Shown piece after piece: positions 1 through 10,855 of a DNA stretch of 64,000 bases. The DNA is from Bromus sterilis (taxonomy: Eukaryota; Streptophyta; Magnoliopsida; Poales; Poaceae), in NCBI GenBank assembly GCA_950022295.1, contig OX465600.1, positions 4,898,001 to 4,962,000 on the forward strand. The letters run 5' to 3'. Below the pieces are notes generated by a model, which saw nothing but the letters and a program-made list of their open reading frames with translations, made no database searches and was not told the DNA's origin. The translations under genes and the position numbers were made by a program. Positions within the stretch are counted from its first letter, which is position 1. Every line of letters starts with the position of its first letter.

Positions 1-2
1 GT

Positions 3-500
3 TTTGGCTGCAAAATGAATAAAGCTATTGTAGATGAATCACTTGATTCAGACTACAAGCCCATTAAAGATGAACAGGGAAAGGTTACAGCTGAGTATGT
101 TGGTACTCCTCCTAAGAATGGCTTCTATAAGAGGTAGATATGGGTGCAGAAAACACTTGTGAAAAAACTGCCTGCTAACCATACTATGCAGGGAAAGTCT
201 TCGGTACCACCGAATCACTTCTATTCTTTGGAAGAGAGAAATGATTCACTGGTGCCCGAATCAAATGTCCCTCAGAAGCAATACTATCACACTGGTTGCT
301 ATACTTACCGTCCTCATGATAACCATAATAAGATTGCATATGCTCATTCTTATCCCAATCATTCGCAGAGGACTTACATTTATGGTGTACTTGATGGTCC
401 CCCTAGGCAATATACTCCTGTTCGTTTTAATATTGCTTCAACAAGTGCTCCCACCACTTCTCAGTCACCTTCTCGTTTGTGGGTGGTTAAGAAGAACTAA
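3..500 (+). pseudogene. Element A gag C-terminus / gag-pol junction, broken
   Basis: Frame 3 is open from the window edge to a TAG at 135-137, then open again to a TAA at 498-500. The encoded segment is polar and rich in Pro, Tyr, His and Asn, with no zinc knuckle visible in the part present. It sits directly upstream of the protease, where Copia polyproteins carry the low-complexity end of gag or the gag-protease linker. The protease continues in frame 2 from about position 500, so a one-base shift separates the two. This may be decay or a programmed shift; the in-frame TAG upstream favours decay. Confidence 0.6.
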
Positions 501-3500
501 TTCTTCTGCAGGGATATGTCTCCGGTGGATCCGAATGGGTCATGGACAGTGGTTGCACAAATCGTATGACCGGAGACAAGGAGTTATTCACCGAAGAAAA
601 ACTATCTCAATCTTCTCAGAAGTACATTACCTTCGGTGATAACAACAAGGGTAAAGTTCTAGGTTTGGGTAAGGTTGCCATATCGAAAGATAAGCACATT
701 GACAAGGTTATGTTAGTCCAATCTCTTGGTTATAATCTTATGTCTATTTCGAAGTTATGCGATATGAGTATGCTTGTTCTATTTTCTGCTTCGCTTTGTG
801 TTGTCTTTTCACAGGATGACTATACGTTTGTCTTCGAGGGTTACCGAAAAGGAGATTTATACGTTGTTGATTTTTCTTCGGGCCCTGCCGTATCCACATG
901 CTTAATGGCAAAAGCCTCATCCGGTTGGTTATGGCATCGAAGACTTGGTCATGCAGGGATGAGAAATCTTCATAATCTAGTAAAGAAGAAGCATGTTATT
1001 GGCCTTAGCGAAGTAAAATTAGATAAGGACCGTCTCTGCAGTGCCTGCGAAGCTGGTAAAATTACGAAGAAACATCATTCAGCGAAGACTATCATGACTA
1101 CTACTCGTCCTCTTGAATTGCTTCATATGGATCTTTTCGGTCCTCAAAATTATGCAAGTCTGGGAGGAAACAAATATGGTCTTGTTATTGTTGATGATTT
1201 TTCTCGTTATACTTGGGTTTTCTTTCTGGATGACAAGAGAAAAGTTGTTGAAATCTTCAAGTCATTCGCTAAGAGAGCTCAAACGGAATATGAATTATCT
1301 TTGAAGCATATCCGAAGTGATAATCGAACTGAATTCAAAAATACTCATATTGAAGAATTTCTTGATGATCATGGCTTTACACATGAGTTCTCTGCTGCTT
1401 ACACACCTCAACAGAATGGTGTAGTTGAAAGGAAGAATAGAACTCTTATTGAAATGGCCAGAACCATGCTTGTTGAATACAAGACACCTATCAGGTTTTG
1501 GGCCGAAGTTATTAACACTGCATGTCATATCATCAACAAGGTTTACCTTCATAAATTTCTGAAGAAAACTTCACATGAGCTTATCACTGGTAACAAGCCA
1601 AATGTTTCGTATCTTAGGGTATTTGGTGCTCCTTGCTTTATTAGAGATATGAATCATAGCTCCAAATTTTCCCCTAAGGCACATGAAGGTTTTCTACTAG
1701 GTTATGGATCAAATTCTCACACTTACAGAGTGTATAACTCCCACTTTGGGAAAGTTATGGAAACTGTAAATGTGAGGTTTGATGAAACTAATGGTTCTCA
1801 AAAAGAGCATTTGCCTCATGATCTAGATGAACCTCCTCTTGATGAAGTGATCAGGTCCATGGATATTGGAGAAATTCTCCCTGTTGAAACTAATCCTCGT
1901 CAAGCTAATAGGGATGATGATGATCCAATGTTCCCACACCTAGCCCTTGGCGCTGGAGATCAACATCCTGAAGCTAATGATGAACAGGACGAAGAAGAGC
2001 AAGGAAACGAAGGAAATGATAATCCTGAAGGAAATGTTGAAGCTGAAGGTGAAGCAGATCCTGAAGCTGAAGCGGATCCTAAAGCAGAAGCTGAGCCTGA
2101 AGCAAATGATTCAACTTTATCACGAGTTCGAAGAAGAGTTGATGTTGATTCGATCCTTAAAGAAATTCAACAACCATGTCGTCCCATAACTTGTTCTCGT
2201 ACTCGTTTGGCTAACTTTTGTGGAAACTTTTCGTTTGTCTCCATGCTAGAACCTTCAAAGTTTGATGAATCCATGAATGATCCAGATTGGTTAACTGCTA
2301 TGCTCGAAGAACTTAATCAGTTCGAGCGAAACACAGTCTGGTCCTTAGTTGATAAGCCTGATCCCACGAAGCACAACATCATTGGTACAAAGTGGATTTT
2401 TCGCAACAAGAAAGATGAAGATGGTATAGTGGTAAGAAACAAAGCACGACTGGTAGCACAAGGTTACACCCAAATCGAAGGTATCGATTTCGGCGAAACT
2501 TATGCTTCAGTTGCTCGTCTCGAATCCATTCGTGTTATGCTTGCTTTTGCAAATTTCAATGGTATTCTACTTTATCAAATGGATGTGAAAAGTGCTTTTC
2601 TTAACGGAGAAATCGAAGAAGTGTATGTTATGCAGCCTCCAGGTTTTGAAGACCCAAAGAAACCTGACATGGTGTACAGATTGCACAAGGTTCTCTATGG
2701 GTTGAAGCAAGCACCTCGTGCTTGGTACGATACACTGAAGGACTTCCTTCTGAAGAAATGCTTCAAACCAGGAACAACTGACCCAAATCTTTTCACTCGA
2801 TCTTACGATGGTGATTTGTTTGTTAGTCAAATATATGTAGATGATATTATTTTTGGCTGCACTAACACTGAAATCAGCAAAGAATTTGCCAAAATGATGT
2901 CGAAGAAATATGAGATGTAAATGATGGGTGAATTGAAGTTTATCCTTGGACTTCAAATCCGTCAACAGAAGAACGACACCTTTATTTCTCAAGAAAAATA
3001 TCTCAAGGATTGCCTGAAGAAGTTTGGTCTTACTGATTGCAAAACTATTAAGACTCCAATGCCTACCAATGGCTTCCTAGATGCAGATGAGAAGGGCAAA
3101 GCCTTCGATCAGAAGAAATATCGATCTATGATTGGATCTCTTTTATATCTCTGTGCATCTAGACCTGACATTATGCTTTCAGTATGTATTTGTGCTCTTT
3201 TTCAGGCTAATCCAAAGGAATCACATCATACTGCTGTAAAGCAAATTCTTCGGTATCTTGCTCACACACCAACCTTGGGCTTTTGGTATCCCAAGGGAGC
3301 TCAGTTTGATCTCATTGGCTATTCTGATTCAGACTGGACTGGTGATCGTGTGGATAGGAAATCAACTTCAGGGACTTGTCATTTTCTTGGAAAATCACTT
3401 GTGTGTTGGGCTTCCAAGAATCAAAACTGTGTCTCAATATCCACTGCTGAAGCTGAATACATTGCTGCTGGGTCATGTTGTACTCAGATAATTTGGCTGA

Positions 3501-3787
3501 AGCAAACGCTGAAGGATTATGGTATTCATGTCAAGAAAATTCCCCTTCTATGTGATAATGAGAGTGCAATCAAAATTTCTCACAATCCTGTGCAACACTC
3601 TCGCACGAAGCATATTGACATTCGCCACCATTTTCTTCGTGATCATGTTCAGCGTGAAGATATTGTGATAAGTCATGTCAGAACTGAAGATCAATTGGCT
3701 GACATATTCACGAAACCATTGGATGAGAAAAGGTTCTGTGTGTTAAGGTGTGAGCTCAATATATTGGACTCACGCAATGTACTGTAA
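500..3787 (+). pseudogene. Element A pol: protease, integrase, reverse transcriptase, RNase H
   Basis: Frame 2 encodes a Copia pol of about 1,080 residues, broken by one in-frame TAA at 2918-2920 in the reverse transcriptase. The aspartic protease shows DSGCTNRMTG right after the ATG at 542. The integrase has a zinc-binding region (HRRLGHAGMRNLHN, then CSACEAGK) and a catalytic core with LHMDLFGP, RSDNRTEF and NGVVERKNRTL. A Glu/Ala/Pro/Asp-rich linker at about 1950-2110 separates it from the reverse transcriptase, which has QMDVKSAFLNGEI and the YVDD active site. RNase H shows STAEAEYIAAG and LCDNESAIK, and the ORF ends after LADIFTKPL, typical of Copia. The integrase DNR sits where most relatives have DNG; the catalytic Asp is kept. 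Integrase before reverse transcriptase identifies Copia rather than Gypsy. The stop prevents a full-length product. Confidence 0.93.
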
Positions 3788-3912
3788 GACCGAACTTTTA
3801 CCTCCTGTATATATTCATTTACTTCATTGTTTGTCTTTGGTTTCGTTATTTGCTTCTTGCTTCAATTCCTCTTTTTTATTTTATTTTGCTTGGATTTAGT
3901 CCTCAATTCTTA
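3788..3912 (+). other. Element A spacer after pol, up to insertion of B
   Basis: T-rich non-coding spacer directly after the RNase H stop. It continues, across the B insertion, at 16536. The last five bases (3908-3912, tctta) match the five bases after B (16531-16535, actta) at four of five positions and are read as the target duplication of B. Confidence 0.6.
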
Positions 3913-4379
3913 TGTCAGAACCCTCTGTTAGGTAATGTGCTAGGATCAAAGTCACCTTGCATCATGTTAAAAATTTCAAAATAATTCATTTGAAATCAAA
4001 ATCAAACTCAAATGGGAGAAGGAACCCCCAAGATGGATTAATTCAAAAGTACAGAAATAAATCTTCTCCAAAAATTCATGTTTGATTTTTGAAAAGTCTT
4101 ATAAATGAGTGTGATCACATATCAAGTGATGTGGGACCCACCCCATGCTCATGGATTTTTTGAAATATTCAAATAGGACCTTGGAATTAATCAAAAAACC
4201 CTATTTGATTTAAAGTTCAAATAATTTGAATTTAAAAAATGTTCAAACTTTACAAGTGGCTAGCCTAGTATATTGTGAAGCCACATAAAAAGTTTCAACA
4301 TTTAATAAAATGATTTGCTATTTATTTTAGCTAGCCAAAAAAAATGTCAGAAGAAAAACAGAAAAAGAAAAGAGCAGAG

Positions 4380-5276
4380 ACTTACCTCTCGCCCTAGGCG
4401 AGGCCCAGCCGGCCCAGCCCAACTTCCCCCGTTCTGTCGTATTCCTCCCCGCGCCCTTAAGCAGCTCGTTGTCGATAGAGCGCGGGCTGGACGCCACCGC
4501 GACGCCTTGAAGCTTCCAGGGCCCCCGTGTCCTCCCCTCGGTGTCCTGGAGAACCCCCTTTGCGCGGTGCACCGTTTCCCCCTCAGTGCAGTGCCTATTC
4601 ACCCCTCTCCTTCCCTCCCGCAAGCTTCCCTGAGAGCAGCCGCAGGCCATGGCCGTGGAAACTCGCAGCCCGAGCCAACCCTAGCCGCTAGAACCTTGTC
4701 CAGCGAACTCCTTGACGTCGACTTCGTCTCTGAGCACAGGATCAGGAGCTGCATCGCCTTCTAGTCGCTGGATTCTTCACCGAGACGTCGCCGGACCCGC
4801 AAGAACTCATCGTCGAATTCGTCGCCGTCACGCCGCCGTTTACCTTGCCGCCTGCTCTGCTGAGTTCCTAGTGAGCGCGGGATCAAAACCCCTATCTTTT
4901 CCCCCTCGATTGCGTCCTCTAGCCATGGCCGCCATGAACGCCGAAGCTTCTCGCCGCCGGGGAGTTCTTCACCGCGCAACCATGAACCCCAGCACCCCGT
5001 GGCCATGTCTACCATGCTCCACGTACTCCGCTGCTTCGATTACCACCACCGCAGCTTCGAATGGCGCCCCACAACGAGTTCCACCTCGAGCCAGTGCCTC
5101 CTCCGCCGCTAGGGCTCGACGTCGACGTGGTTCCAGTGCCTCCCCGTGGCCCCGCGGTGCTCAAACGAGTGCGCGCGGGCACGGGCTTTCTTCTGGTGGT
5201 CTCGGTGCCTCTTTTGGACGTCGGAATCGTCCTCCCGTGCAGCGCCGTCGCGTCTGGTGACGCCGGCAGCCCGTGA
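4380..5276 (+). other. GC-rich gene-like segment inside the B LTR, no supported CDS
   Basis: Base composition switches sharply to GC-rich here and back to AT-rich after about 5340. Several overlapping open frames exist on both strands, but none shows a recognisable domain and they compete with one another, as expected from composition alone. The stretch resembles the GC-rich 5' exons of grass genes and may be captured sequence or a transcribed leader within the LTR. I assign no protein. Confidence 0.4.
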
Positions 5277-5970
5277 CGTGGTCGTGCTTAATTAAGCACT
5301 AATCCCCCCCCCCCCGTGTCCATGACAGTGGGCCCCCAGGCCCCCTAATCCTCTTTGTTTAGTTAAACAGAGAGGGGATTAGCTCCTGAGTCAATGACAG
5401 GTAGGGCCCCCATGTCAGTTTGAGTGGGTCAACCCCCTGATGTCATGCTGACTCAGTGCTGACGCAATAAACATTTTTCCAGAATAAAAAGAAATCAGAG
5501 AAATTCCAGAAAAGGGTTGAAACTTTGGAAATTCATATTAACTCCAAATTTAACATATAATATATGAAAAATGATCAGGAGAAAATAATCCATCCAAATA
5601 TCCAGCTTTCAACTATGTTTGAGTTGAATTTAAAATGGGACCAGTAGCATTTGCTATTTGGATTAATTGGAATTAAATCAAATTCATTTCAAATGTCTTT
5701 GCAACTTGAACCATATCAACATACCACATTTCAATTGCACATCAGAGGCATATCATACACATTTCAATATGAACTCCATTGATCACACAATAGCTTTTAC
5801 AACTTGGCTAACTTGAATTCAAATTGGAGTTTGAATTTGCAATTCATTTGCAATATACTCCATTTAAATGGAATTGCCTCACACACCAAATTCATGCAAA
5901 CCAAGTTTCATTCTTCAACCATGTGATTGTGCATTGTATTTACTTTGCTACCTTGTTTGTTGTTTGTCGA

Positions 5971-7238
5971 GTAGAGGTGGAACCGGAACAGGAGGCAGCC
6001 CCCTTCGTTGAAGACCCTGAACCCGAACCTCGTCAGCAAGGCAAGCAAACCCCCTTTGATCATGTCGCTAAAATCCCACTTCCCTCTCATGTCTCGCTTA
6101 TGCATTGTATAGGATGATTACCATGCTACGTTTCTACCGCATAGATGAACCCATTCCTTTGCATGACCTATCATTTGTCACAGTAGTAAGCAAACCACAA
6201 TCCTAGCAAATGTAGGAGTTGGTTGATATCATGTGGCCCCTGCAATTGCTACTGCTTGTTGCATGCTTAGAGTGATACAATGTTGTTACTGTTATGTGAG
6301 TCGGGATGGTAGTGATCATGTTGATGATGGTGGAAAGGTGTTGGTGAATCTACCCTAATACAAGGTGAACGATGAGAGGCTGTGTAGGAGTACACGGTGG
6401 GTTGTCTCATTGAACACCGCCCTAAGTCCGAGTTCTTGTGTGGTGATCCAAGATGAAGAGTACAACCACACATTGGGCTCACTAACCCCTCTCAACCTAT
6501 TAACTCATCCCTTTCGATGTCCAGATGTCGCAATAGTTCGGAGTTCTGGTAGGTTTGTGGCCTGGCTGCTACGTGAGAGAACGGCTCATCCGAGACCGGC
6601 TTATGCACCACGCACACATCATCTGGGTCCACTTCGGTAAACCGGCCGGGTTCACGATAGTGGTAGCCAACCCAGGTAAGCGGCTTTCTTAGACTAGATC
6701 GGGTATGAGGTAACAGTTGTGGTGAGCATCCTCGCTGACACCCCTTGAATGGTGTCGAGATCAAAGGCGGTAACTGATGATCATGTGTGTGTAGCGGTAC
6801 ACCCCTGCAGGGTTAACAAAACTATTCGAATAGCCGCGTCCGCGGTTAAGGACTGCTTGGAAAGCTTAGCTTGATTATTAGACAACTTGAACTGGATACT
6901 TATAAAACTTACCAAGATAAGCGTGAGTGCTATGGCGTGCTTTCTCGTGGGGAAGTCGAGGAAGGCACCATAGTGGTGTAATTGGTTGGAGACAGGTAGT
7001 GGACTCATGTACGCTTCTTACCTCAAAGTCTGGTACTCGTAGTTCTGGACTAGCCAAGTCAAAGCTGGCACTTCTGCATCTGAACCCCACCTCCCTTTAC
7101 CTTGATACATGTGCATGAGTAGTATAGCTCCTATGTAAGTCTTGCTGAGTACGACTTTGTACTCACGTTTTCTTATTCTATGTTTTAGATGAACCCACTG
7201 ACCCCGAAGCTGGCTTCTTCATCGAGATCGACGACTGA
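5971..7238 (+). other. Two short acidic reading frames in the B LTR, possibly exons of one unit
   Basis: At 5971-6045 a frame encodes a Glu/Pro-rich segment (VEVEPEQEAAPFVEDPEPEP). At 7188-7238 a second frame, after a T-rich TTTTAG acceptor-like site, encodes DEPTDPEAGFFIEIDD and stops with TGA. Both are acidic with Asp/Glu-Pro repeats and could be two exons of one small protein, with about 1.1 kb of AT-rich sequence between them. No good GT donor is evident at the end of the first part. This is a low-confidence gene model recorded because LTRs rarely hold it. Confidence 0.25.
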
Positions 7239-7817
7239 AGACCAAGCTAGTGTAGTCCCAGTCAGACGACTGGTTCCCTCGTGGAGGGCTTGTGTTTAAA
7301 TAAGGCTTCTTAAGCCATTTGTTAAACTTGTCTGTACTCAGACCTACTTTGCTTCCGCTTGTCTGTTGTAATGTTGGATCACATGCTTGTGATCTCTGTG
7401 TGCACTCTGTGAGAGTTATCAATAAAATGTATACTTTGTAGAGAATTGCAATGATACCTGCTGTTCATACAAGGCATGTGTGCTGCGTGTATGTTTGTAA
7501 CATGCATGTCTTTGTATGGGTTTTCGAGACCTTAGTTGTGATCTGGCTGGCGGTCTTTTATACACCAAGTGGCCCTTAGATGTGCGCAGCTTGGGGCATC
7601 GCGATGCGATTGCTCGAGACTCTGTCTCGTGCACACTTTGAGGTATGATCGAGCCCGCCCTAGATCCCGACTAAGTGATCGGGCTGGAGTAAATCTATGT
7701 AAGAGTTATGAGATAGTCGATAGTATGGTTGAGGCGACTTGTCTTTGAATATGGGAGTTCATCACCCGTATCATTAGACTTGTGTGCGGACGATGAGGAC
7801 CCATCTCAGTTGATCAT

Positions 7818-9457
7818 TGATACGTCCCAAACGTATCTATAATTTCTGCTTGCTCCATGCATGTTTTGTGTGACTTTGCCATGTTTTGGTTGAACTTTAT
7901 TACACTTTTAAACCAATTTGGACTAACCTACTAACTCAGTGCACCCAGTTTCCAGCTTCTGGTTTTCTGCTGTTTTTGTTTTTAAGGTTTTCCGGCTGAT
8001 TAAAGTGCCCAAAAAATTCCGCAAAAATTATATTAAAAATCAGCGGGCAGGAAGCTTCCGGAATAACCAAGGGAGAGAGCCGGGACCACCACCAGGGAGC
8101 CAGAAGGGTCCCTGGCGCGGCCCCAACCCTAGGGCGCGCCAGGCACCCTCCTGGCTGCCCTGGGTGGCCCCTCGACGGCCCCCTTCGCCTATATAACCCC
8201 CTCGGGTTAGAAACCCCTAAACAAGAACTCTTTTTCGCGGAAACCTCTCTGTTCCGCCGCCGCCGCCGTTTTCATATCGGGGCTGCCTGGAGAAGCTGCC
8301 CCGGCACCCTGCCGGAAGGAGATCACCCCTCCGGGAGACCATCCATAGCCATGGACGCCTCCCGTATGTGCCGTGAGTAGTCCCCCTTGGACCATGGGTC
8401 CGTGATCAGTAGCTATGTGATGTCCTCTCCCTCTTTTGTGCTTTCACTTTCGAGACCTCGTGAGCTTCCTCACATGATCGAGGCACCTATGTAATTTTCT
8501 GCTGTTGCTATGCTGAGTTTGTTGGGATCTGATGGATTATGAGACTATGTTCAGATTGTGATGAGTAATATATTTGGTTTGCCCTTTTATATTTTGTTCT
8601 TGAGTAAATTCTTGCATGTTCTCCGTTGCAGTATTTGCTTTGGCCAAGTTATTTGCTTGCAACTCCAAGAGAGAGCATTATGCTCGATTGTGGGTTCAGC
8701 CCCCTGATGTCTAGCTTGAGTGACAGAAACATGAGACTAGGGGATGTGCTGTTGCCACCAGGGATAAAACAACGGTGATTGTGCCTATTGGTGCAAGAAT
8801 TGTTTACTTTACGCAAAGTTCTTTTAATGCAGTTGTCTGTTGCTTTGAGTTTACACTTTGGGTGGGATTCGCAACTTAATACCAGCGAGATGTTCTGGAT
8901 AGATATCTCAAGGTGGATGATTCGTAGTAGATGCAGATGGATTTCGTTCTACTTACCTTGGCGTACTGCCCATTGCTTTTGAGCCCTTCCTTTCTTTGCA
9001 GCATAGTTAGCATTGCGGTGCCTTCATAATCCTGTCAATTGCCCAACTGTGATTTGTTTACCTCGCTAGCATTTTTATCGTCTTTTGGGAGAGAGACATC
9101 ACTAGTGAAAATCACGGGACTCCGGTCCACCTTCATACCATTGTTCACACCCACTATTTACCTTTCTGTTTTTACTTTTACTAGTACCTGTTTATCTCTT
9201 GCGTTTGATCCTTTGTAAACGACAAGGCGGGAGGAATTGACAACTCCTCTGAACTCGTTGGGAGCAAAGTTATTTGTTTTGTGCAGGTCCACGACAACTC
9301 CACTCATCAGAATAATTTCTGGCGCCGTTGCCACCTATCGTACTTATTGTTGAGTCCTACTGGAGAAAAACCTTGGTATCTTTACTGAGGGAAATTACCG
9401 CTACGCTGCATCTCAACCTTCCACTTGGGGTAACCAACGAGGGGCGAGAAGCCATCA
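7818..9457 (+). repeat. C1 5' LTR
   Basis: Starts TGATACGTCCCAAACGTATC, which contains a 7-bp inverted repeat (GATACGT/ACGTATC), and ends AGCCATCA. The U3 part has a perfect 9-bp GC-rich stem (8111-8119 with 8135-8143) and a TATATAA at 8190-8196, so transcription probably starts near 8220. A copy of the primer-site sequence, TTTCTGGCGCCGTTGCC, lies inside the LTR near 9316-9332, about 150 bp before the real primer site. The 85-codon ORF at 7939 recurs in other LTR copies and is not a gene. Confidence 0.9.
8190..8196 (+). promoter_or_regulatory. TATA box of C1 5' LTR
   Basis: TATATAA about 370 bp into the LTR, just downstream of a GC-rich hairpin and followed by a GC-rich leader. The same arrangement is at 14100-14106 in the 3' LTR. 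Position and context fit the LTR promoter. Confidence 0.6.
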
Positions 9458-9467
9458 ATCTAATTTC

Positions 9468-9485
9468 TGGCGCCGTTGCCGGGGA
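9468..9485 (+). other. C1 primer-binding site, tRNA-Asp
   Basis: TGGCGCCGTTGCCGGGGA, ten bases after the 5' LTR. It is the exact complement of the 3' end of plant tRNA-Asp including CCA. The same 18 bases occur on the minus strand next to the 5' LTRs of D (27313-27330) and C2 (57699-57716). Confidence 0.9.
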
Positions 9486-9693
9486 CTCAAAGGAAGTACA
9501 AATACGCGAGTCCTGATAACCGCCAATTTCTGGCGCCGTTGTCGGACTCCTGTATCAAAAATAGGGGAGTTACACGCTATCTTTTACCTTTGCTTTTTAG
9601 CCTTGATAGTTTACCTTTAAGTTTTTACTTTTGTGTCCCTAATCAAAAATACCAAAAATACCTGTTACCTTGCTTGCTGATGCTATCTTTACC

Positions 9694-10855
9694 ATGGGTG
9701 TTGAACCACCCAAATATGGTAGGATGGACATGTTTCACTTGGATCGTCTTCGATCAATTTGTGCTCGCGCTAAAAACCCAACCGACTTGGTTGAGGGAAA
9801 TCATTGGATGAGCATGCTCATTATATGCGGCACCGCCTATCTCAGAAATGGAAACACTTATGGGATCAAATACATGTTTCTTATTGCCATGCTAAACTTT
9901 GTGCCACATTTATGATTTCACTTGTTGTTCTAATATAGATAATAAACACCTCCCTTTCCAATATGAGTTTAATGAAAATGAGATCTTATCTTCTTATGCT
10001 AAAGGTGTTTATGATTACTTTGATGTTGAAAAGATTGAAGAGTTTGTTGCTTTTAAAGGTGCCTATGAGATTGCTTCTTTGATTGAAAAGTATCACGGTA
10101 CTATTTTCGAGTCTGAAAACTTTGCAGTTCTTGCTTATTGCTTCGAGAATTATACTTCCAATTCTTATATTGAGGATTTTAAAAATAAAATGTTTGCTGC
10201 CCAAGAAGAGGCTAATGATTGCTATGAAGAGGAATCTTATGATTCCGAGGACTCACTTGATACTTCCCTTTCTGATTATTTTTATAGTTGCTTTGTTGAT
10301 GGCCATGATGCCACTATGGATGATGCCTACGAAGATGAACTTGCTATAGTTCCTTATGTTAAGCATGAAATTATTGTTGTTGCACCCACACTTGATTTCC
10401 CTATTATCCTTTTGAAGTCTCCAACTATTCCAGAGAATTTTGCTCTTATCAAGGCTCAATGTGATGGGTTGCATCTATCTTATCATCTTAAAAAACGTGT
10501 TGAAAACAATACACGTGTGCTTGTAGGTCATGAACAACATGATTTATGTGATATTTATATTCTTGATGTTTTTCATGATGCTACTGAAAATTACTTTGAG
10601 AGAGGAAAGTTTGGTTGTAGAAACTTCCATGTTACAAAAACACCTCTCTTCATGTTGAAATTTTTGAAGTTGTTCTTGTTCTACCTTCCTATGCATGTCA
10701 CTTTGTGCTTCTTTGATTTATTTTCTTACAAGATGCCTATGAATAGGAAGTGGGTTAGGCTTAAATGTGTTTCACATTTTCTTCTTGATGCTCTCTTTTG
10801 CTTCAAAATTCTTATTCTTGTGAGAGCATCTTCTATAATCTTTAAGCCTAGCTAA
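9694..10855 (+). pseudogene. Sole ORF of element C1, unknown protein, frameshifted
   Basis: Begins ATG (MGVEPPKYGRMDMFHLDRLR) and is colinear with the minus-strand ORF of C2 starting at 57533, which shows that the protein is a real shared feature of the family. In C1 the frame is lost near 9799 and regained by 9899, after which it is open to a TAG at 10853-10855. The ancestral product would be about 390 residues: a polar N-terminus, an acidic middle (YEEESYDSEDSLDTSL) and a C-terminus with a long aromatic/Leu-rich hydrophobic stretch (residues encoded near 10640-10730) that looks membrane-associated. No retroviral catalytic motif is present. I do not recognise the family. It occupies the position of gag, so it could be a very diverged gag or an accessory protein. 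Confidence 0.65.

Larger units (their letters stand above)
3913..7817 (+). repeat. Element B 5' LTR, first part
   Basis: The first 3.9 kb of the B LTR. It holds a GC-rich gene-like stretch (about 4380-5280), a 12-base C run (5304-5315), AT-rich sequence with mostly non-coding character, two short acidic reading frames (5971-6045, 7188-7238) and a T/G-rich zone near 7330-7440 with an AATAAA at about 7421 that could serve as a polyadenylation signal. The last 248 bases are repeated at 16136 onward. The final five bases, atcat (7813-7817), are the target site of C1. Confidence 0.75.

Noticed and set aside
4315..5276. Several ORFs in the GC-rich part of the B LTR
   Set aside because: Overlapping frames on both strands, no domain and no conservation test possible; treated as composition effect.
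7939..8196. 85-codon ORF in C1 LTR, repeated at 13850
   Set aside because: Located in U3 upstream of and across the TATA box, present only because LTRs are repeated, and broken in C2 and C3.
9468..9485. tRNA-Asp gene fragment
   Set aside because: Only the 18 bases complementary to the tRNA 3' end are present, directly beside an LTR; it is a primer-binding site.
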